Shown here one piece after another: positions 58,451 to 64,000 of a stretch of DNA of 64,000 bases. The position numbers and the translations under genes are program-made. How positions within the stretch are numbered: position 1 is the stretch's first letter; each line of letters opens with the position of its first letter. Under the pieces are notes generated by a model. That model made no database searches, was not told where the DNA came from, and saw only the letters and a program-made list of their open reading frames with translations. Source of the DNA: Sipunculus nudus (Eukaryota; Annelida; Sipuncula; Golfingiida; Sipunculidae); NCBI GenBank assembly GCA_026874595.1, contig CM049312.1, positions 71,022,929 to 71,086,928 of the forward strand. The letters are read 5' to 3'.

Positions 58451-59230
58451 AAAATTAGGTCAGGGATGCATGCAGCAGATGACCTTCAGTTAGGACTCTT
58501 AGAGCAGTCGGGCCCTGAAGGCGTTATGCAATACTAAGTAGATTCTTTATCTAAACCCGCATTTCTATTATAAGCCGTACCCAGACTTTCCCGTTCCCTG
58601 TCCGTGAAACGCTTAGAAAAGCAAATTCTGGAAAAAAACCCTATAACGGCCTCACCTGAACTTCCCGGCCCATGGCCCGATCCCAACTTGAGCCATTATA
58701 GTAAATTCTGCAGGTTTGCTGGTCTTTGACATTATGAACCCAAAAGATGATAAATTGAATAAAGTAGTTAATATGTGTACTTGAAATTAAATCAACAACT
58801 AGTATCTGCTACCTTTTTATATAAATTTTCGGGCTACACGACCATAAAATGAAACATCGACAAATTTACTGTTACTAGTTTGATTGAAGACGCCAAGACG
58901 GTCTTACAAGTCCATTACATTATGAGCTCAAAAGATGATAAATCAAATGGAGTAGTTTATGTATTTAATCAAAATTAAATCTAATACCCTTGGTTTCCGA
59001 ATCCGACATGACATTTTCCGACACAAACATGGATGCCGACGTTTTTTCTGACTTGATAATCCAACCGGTATATTGTCCTTTGATATCAGTCGTCGGGCTC
59101 GTGCACACTCCACCCTGGTCAATTAGGCGTGATATCCGGGGATGCGTATTGTTCTAACCGTATACTAGGGCCACTTATTGAGTCCATTTGGCTCACTAAT
59201 TAGGTCAGTTTGGATCCGTATGTGGCAGAC
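58451..59230. other. Spacer between duplicated module and Tigger remains
   Basis: A repeated phrase 'catta.tgaac.caaaagatgataaat' occurs at about 58,730 and 58,915 (185 bp apart). Nothing else recognised. Confidence 0.45.
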
Positions 59231-59247
59231 ATGAACTTCTCCGTGTA

Positions 59248-59634
59248 TTGAACACGAGGAGGTGGGGAACGAGTACTCAAGGTATCCAGGTACTCAATAG
59301 CGCTGACCACGTGACGGGGGAGGAATACCTTACGCTGGACAACATGGAGCACACGGAAGCAATGCCGACGGCCGCTGATATTGTGTCAATGGTTAAAGCA
59401 GATGGAGGCGACAGTGACATCGAGTCTGATGGAGACTATGATCCTCCTAAGCCAGTAACTCCCAGGGACACGATTGGGGGAATGGAAACAGGGCTACGGT
59501 ATATGGACAAGCAGGGCTTCGCTGCAGGGGGCGTTGATGCCGATCGCGGACTGCTTAGAAAAGTCTATGAAAATCAAAATAAAAGAACCAGATATCAGAC
59601 AGATATGCTTGCATTCTTTAGACGTACTTGAACC
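59248..59634 (+). pseudogene. Tigger/pogo-type transposase C-terminal fragment
   Basis: The open frame reads TGEEYLTLDNMEHTEAMPTA, ADIVSMV, an acidic DSDIESDGDYDPP stretch, then GGMETGLRYMDKQGF and a basic end. This order (short conserved motif, acidic linker, 'ALxxLRRY'-like helix, basic tail) is that of the C terminus of Tigger/jerky-like DDE transposases. The catalytic domain is absent upstream. It ends 229 bp before the left end of the element at 59,863 and is in the same orientation. Confidence 0.6.
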
Positions 59635-59786
59635 CAGTAGATTAACCTCTGCTTCATTTATAATATACATGAAATTAATGCTTGTTCAGAAATATAACCT
59701 TATAATGAAAGAATCTGAATAGGTCGTAAATCTTGGCGAGTATTGTATATATAGACATTTTTATAAGAAATAAAAAAGAACTCCAC

Positions 59787-59791
<5 letters not shown>

Positions 59792-59821
<30 letters not shown>

Positions 59822-59848
59822 TATATATATGCAGGTATATATATATCA
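59792..59848. repeat. (TA)n microsatellite
   Basis: TA tract, interrupted, directly left of the Tigger element. Confidence 0.9.
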
Positions 59849-59862
59849 TCTGATTACATATA

Positions 59863-61236
59863 CAGTAGAACGTTGAAAATCCGAACACCATCTATCCGAA
59901 AAATCGTTCATCCGAAATAAAAAACGTAGAACCGAAATTCTGACCAATTATCCGAAATCTAAACAATGACAAAAAATCCTGAAAATGGTATAAAAGATTG
60001 TTTTATTCAAAACAAAAGCAGCAACACCAGTTGTGATACATATTGCCGACTGATTAGTGCACCCGAAAGTAGGCAGTAGGCGTAAAGACACCGAACAACG
60101 GCCGGGGTTGTCCTCGCCGAATGCCCAGGCCGTGGTAATTAACCTGTACAAACAAAATATTACAACAAACCTAAACTAACTAGCCGCCCGCAGGTTGTAG
60201 GTGTGATAAACTCAGCCTCGCCGATCGGTGTAGTCTTCGGCTCAGCATTGGTCAGGGTAGCATTAAAATGTTTAAAGGATAGCTTTGATCTTTGTTCCGG
60301 TAGTCGCCAAGGCCTTAAGTACAGCGGTTAGCATAAGTTGAGTTTATGTACGCCTCCGTTTTTTACTCATAGAGTTTATTGGCCAGATTATTTCTGCCCA
60401 ATATATGGGAATTTTGACTAGCTAGAATTGCTACTTACGACTGAAGTTGAGAAAGTATGAGCTTTATATAAACCATGCTATGAAGCTGATTAAACCATTG
60501 TAATAGTCCATGTCAACACAATTTCATGCTTATCCTGATTACTCTCAACGTGAATGTTTGTTAACTCTTACTCATCAATGGTGTCACGTAAGCGCAAGCG
60601 CCATGTCGTGTCAGTTGATGACGAGCTGTCGATCCTTGCAAGACTTGACACGTGTACCAAGCCAGCTGACCTCGCCAGAGAATTCAAGGTCGACAGATCT
60701 ACGATCAGTGACATGTACGTTTTGTTTGATTACTTTGAAATATAACTGTGCACAAAAACTTGTTCACTTGTGCATTTAACCGATCCTCTCGCTCGTTATT
60801 TTTCATTAAAATACAGTACAAATTAAAGGTTCAAGTAGTTAACCTATCTGCCGAGGGATGGCAGCATTTTCGAGGTCATGGCTGGTCATTCAAGTTATCA
60901 AGGCAACCACGCGTGACATGAAGTAGGTAAGCGTTACCGATTGTTTCCAGCGCAGGGCTGCTCAGCAATAATTATATTATTATAAAATAATGTGTTCTAT
61001 ATGGTGAATTTATTAAATCGATCGAAAATGTTATAATATATGGTCACACGTTTATCAGGGGCTATCTTAATCAATTTGGGTCGGTCAGTAACTTATCTGG
61101 TAATGTCCCGAACTCGGCGGTAGGCCTAATCACGGTGATTCCTGAGCAATTTCATGCGAAATCGTTCATCCGAACGATCGTTCAAATGAACAAAAAACTT
61201 GTTATCCGAGTCTTTCGGATAAACGACGCTCTACTA
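59863..61236 (+). mobile_element. Internally deleted Tigger/pogo element (1,374 bp) with TA target site
   Basis: Left end CAGTAGAACGTTGAAAATCC, right end (reverse complement from 61,236) TAGTAGAGCGTCGTTTATCC; both continue with CCGAA-rich repeats (atccgaa). TA flanks both sides (59,861-59,862 and 61,237-61,238), the target duplication of the Tc1/mariner/pogo group. The inside keeps only the DNA-binding start of the transposase (60,578-60,713). The catalytic domain is gone, so it is non-autonomous. Confidence 0.85.
60578..60713 (+). pseudogene. Tigger/CENP-B-type transposase N-terminal helix-turn-helix fragment
   Basis: From ATG at 60,578: VSRKRKRHVVSVDDELSILA, then a helix with PADLAREFKVDRSTISD, the recognition helix of the CENP-B N-terminal (pogo-type) domain. 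After ISD the family pattern is lost within a few codons. The fragment lies inside the element and in the sense expected from its left end. Frame is open, but no catalytic part follows. Confidence 0.75.
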
Positions 61237-61429
61237 TATATGCATTTAATTATCTGTATATTTAGTTTTTTATATATTCTATTGATATGTGGTATTAGAT
61301 TATATAATACATATGTATTTTGTCACGGTCTCGAACTTCAGCTTTAATGTCCATCAATTATAATAATGAGATAACAATTTTAATAATTAAGAAACTGAAT
61401 ATTTATCCATTGATTATTGTCATTGTGTT

Positions 61430-61740
61430 GGTCAAAGGTTAATCAATCATGACATTTGAACTCGAAATTGTATCAAATTACGCTTTCAATAACATATGCC
61501 CTAAATAGTGTTACGGTAATAATACCTTTCCCCACCAAAACGGTTATTTCGAGAAGGAAAGTCGTTATTATTTATATGGCAAAATTTCGCTGTAACCAAA
61601 TAAGACATAATCAGAGGACTCAAACTACACAAAGCAGAGTTCATTCTCAAATGCTTTTTCATTATTTTCATGCATTCATGCTAGCACATATTAATGTCCG
61701 TGCCTAGGCTTGTATTCAAGTATATATATATATATAATAT
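61430..61740. repeat. Tail module of the duplicated unit, extra copy
   Basis: 'tttgaactcgaaattgtat' (as at 36,366), 'ataacatatg', 'gtcgttattatttatatgg', 'aggactcaaactaca', 'agcagagtt' and 'catgctagcacat' match 58,100-58,370 and 200-330 in order. It follows the Tigger element, so a fourth tail copy exists in the window. Confidence 0.6.
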
Positions 61741-62399
61741 GATATTACGAAATGAGAAATTATGAATTAAGAGAACAAAAGATCCATACAATTTACTCTT
61801 GGTTAAAATGTGTTCATTACCAAAAGTAATCAGATTATTTATGAATAGGACATAACTACAATTAATAAGCATGTGACACGTTGAAATATAAACACCTACT
61901 TTTCTAATAAAAAGGAGTAAATGGTGTTTAGTTCTTGACCATAGGACTATCATTAAGAACTTACAGTCGATTTTGTTACCATACCCTATTGTTCGATTTT
62001 TCTCTGCTCTCTTTTTTTCTGTTTGTCACCAGATAGTGGTGATTGCATTATTTTATTGTGGTGTTGCAAATAGATAGAATATTACCATATGGTTGTTTCT
62101 CTAAACTGATGTATATTATATGCAGTGTCATGAATCGATGTTAGCGTAGGAACGTAGGCTTAGGGAACCCATATGTTTTATTTGAGGGCAGTTTAAGTTC
62201 ACTTGAAACTCTAAGAGAATTGTTTCTTGTCAGACTTGTCAGAGTCAGTCTAGAAAGTTTCATGTAATGGTACTTTTTACGATATTTCAGAGACAAAGCA
62301 CGTGCAAGCATGAGTTTCTCATACTCCGTTTTAAAGAGAGGTGCTCATTTTAATATTCATGCAAAAAATGTCTGTCACCTCACAAGATCGGATACAATA
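61741..62399. other. Spacer without recognisable feature
   Basis: AT-rich; no coding or repeat signature supported beyond a short TA tract at 61,722-61,740. Confidence 0.5.
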
Positions 62400-62830
62400 T
62401 ATAATAATCAAGTGGGATTTAAATTCAAAGCGCTGTGGTCAGCGTTCGTAGGACATATATTTAGTTTTACTAAGATGTACTTCCTACTCTAGTCTGATAT
62501 TGTGTATTCCAGTCAAGATATTGATAGGCTATATAAGGCCATTAAGGGAGGATTTAATTCAAAACACTGTGGATTTTATTTATATGCCCACGTTTTGCAA
62601 GACAAATTATTTTTTACTCCAAAGAACTACCACTTCAGTATTTAATTATAAAAATCTTCTCGAAATGACCGAGTATTTCAGACAACACATTGGTAGGCTC
62701 ATAAGACCATAAAGGGAGGATTAAATTCTAAGCACTGGTGAGATTTACTAATATCCTTACATTTTGCAATACATATTTACTTTATAACTATTTAGTTCAA
62801 CTTCTGTATTTAAATAAAATACCTGTCTAT
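62400..62830. repeat. Diverged tandem repeat (about 180-bp unit)
   Basis: 'aaggccattaagggaggatttaattcaaaacactgtgg' (62,536) and 'aagaccataaagggaggattaaattctaagcactgg' (62,702) are about 166 bp apart, with a weaker copy near 62,410. Each is followed by 'cgttttgcaa' or 'cattttgcaa'. Frames inside are artefacts. Confidence 0.7.
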
Positions 62831-64000
62831 TTACCGTCTGTCTCTCACAACAAAATATTCATACTTTATCCCTACAGATCAGTTTATTTAAAAAATTCGA
62901 TACAATATATAATGACACCACACTGTTCTCCTGCCCGAGAAGTGTTAGAATACAATACCCAATCAACGAATCTATGAACATAATAAAACTTTATCTGGCA
63001 AATGTTAGACTTCTCATTTCTTCAAACTGTCAGTTGAATAAGAAACAACAGCAGTCTCGTGATAAACGTCATAACGAATCGTCAAGGTCAACGTTAAATT
63101 AAATCTATATACAATGCATCAAAACGGTCAAATGACAATAACATGGGAATCTGAATCAAAACACCAAGTGATAACTTAAAAGCAAACCTTTGTGATAAAG
63201 ATTTGCTCGCATACCCATGTTTTCTAAGACCTGATTTAACTCTCCCCCTGAAATTAATCAAAATAACTGTCGTACTAACCATGTGTTCAAAAGAATTTTA
63301 TACCTTATTTGTATAGTTTCAATTATTAATCGCATATACAGCGACATCCTACATAATCTTATTCCGCCCAAACACTGTCTGACTTCAACAGCCACTCTAT
63401 GAATCTATAATAAAATTACTAAAACATGTCTGACAAATGACTTTACTTCGACTTCTATATTTAAATAAAGTAACCGTTTCGTACTTACCATGTGTTAAAG
63501 ACCGTAAGATATTCATACTTTATTGATACAGTTCAGTTATTTTAAATATTCCATACAATAACAGTGACACTCTATATATACTAGTCTTCCAACCATACAG
63601 CGTCTGAAAACAACAGCCACTGCATGAATCTGTATCAAAATATTAAAACATATCTAATTAATGTTACTTTTTTATATTTTTATCAGCCTATCAGATAGAA
63701 TTAGCAGTTACACTATTCTCGTCATAAACTGCACTACTAATCATCAGCATCAAGGCTTAATGTAATGTATATACAATGTATCAAAACTCTCATCTGACAA
63801 AAACTTCGCAGCGTAAATCCGAATATCAAAGGAAAACTTAAAACCAGAACGTTCTGATAAAGATTTGCTTATATATCCACGTTTTCTAAACAGTGCCTAG
63901 TTTTAATACGACTTTATTTTACCTCTGCAATACGACTTTATTTTACTTAGCGTGTGTTCCAGATAAAAAGACAACCAGATAATCACACTTTATTTGTGAA
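62830..64000. repeat. About 660-bp tandem repeat running off the right edge
   Basis: 'tatatacaatgcatcaaaac' (63,107) recurs as 'tatatacaatgtatcaaaac' (63,767). 'gataaagatttgctcgcata' (63,194) recurs as 'gataaagatttgcttatata' (63,857). Within the unit, 'atattcatactttat' and 'aaataaa.ta.c..gt' recur. Two units are visible and the array may continue. Confidence 0.75.

Overview
This is eukaryotic, intron-rich, AT-rich DNA. It has many (TA)n microsatellites, tRNA-derived SINE pieces, L1-type LINE 3' ends, a Ty3/gypsy relic and a Tigger/pogo element. A dispersed repeat with the signature TTTAGCTCAGCTGA...TTTGTCCG...CCGTCCGT and 'agtgacct' palindromes is familiar to me from mollusc genomes. I therefore infer a mollusc or other lophotrochozoan, without being able to name the species. 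No bacterial-type genes, rRNA or intact tRNA genes are visible.

The main content is a pair of paralogous spliced genes on the minus strand: gene A (about 29,040 to 20,664) and gene B (about 54,906 to 47,097). Each has a TATA box, a short non-coding first exon, and then five coding exons. Coding exons 1 and 2 have the same lengths in both genes (67 and 87 nt), and the intron phases match. They encode small secreted proteins (217 and 223 aa): signal peptide, short acidic segment with a Lys-Arg, one minimal von Willebrand factor type D-like domain ending in GLCG, and a short acidic tail. I assembled these models by hand from splice signals and phase.

The two genes sit in a segmental duplication. 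The DNA upstream of gene A (31.85-36.5 kb) is colinear with that upstream of gene B (55.0-58.45 kb). The tail of a further copy occupies the left edge (about 60-560), and another tail fragment lies at 61.43-61.74 kb. A repeat-rich block (1.24-2.93 kb) recurs at 43.38-44.89 kb in the matching place, separated from the tail by a retrotransposon insertion in the second copy.

Region by region: 0-3 kb, edge of a duplicated unit with a MITE; 3-4.8 kb, LINE; 5.6-12.0 kb, plus-strand sushi (CCP) exons ending in a transmembrane exon, some intact and some frameshifted; 13.0-13.65 kb, second LINE 3' end; 14-20.6 kb, repeats, a purine-rich tandem repeat and a 194-bp MITE; 20.6-29.1 kb, gene A; 29.1-36.7 kb, duplicated upstream region; 36.9-40.2 kb, a dead gypsy element in which integrase precedes reverse transcriptase; 43.4-44.9 kb, duplicated block; 47.1-54.9 kb, gene B; 55-58.5 kb, second upstream region; 59.2-61.2 kb, Tigger remains; 62.3-64 kb, tandem repeats. 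All functional statements are inference from domain resemblance; no search or RNA evidence was available.
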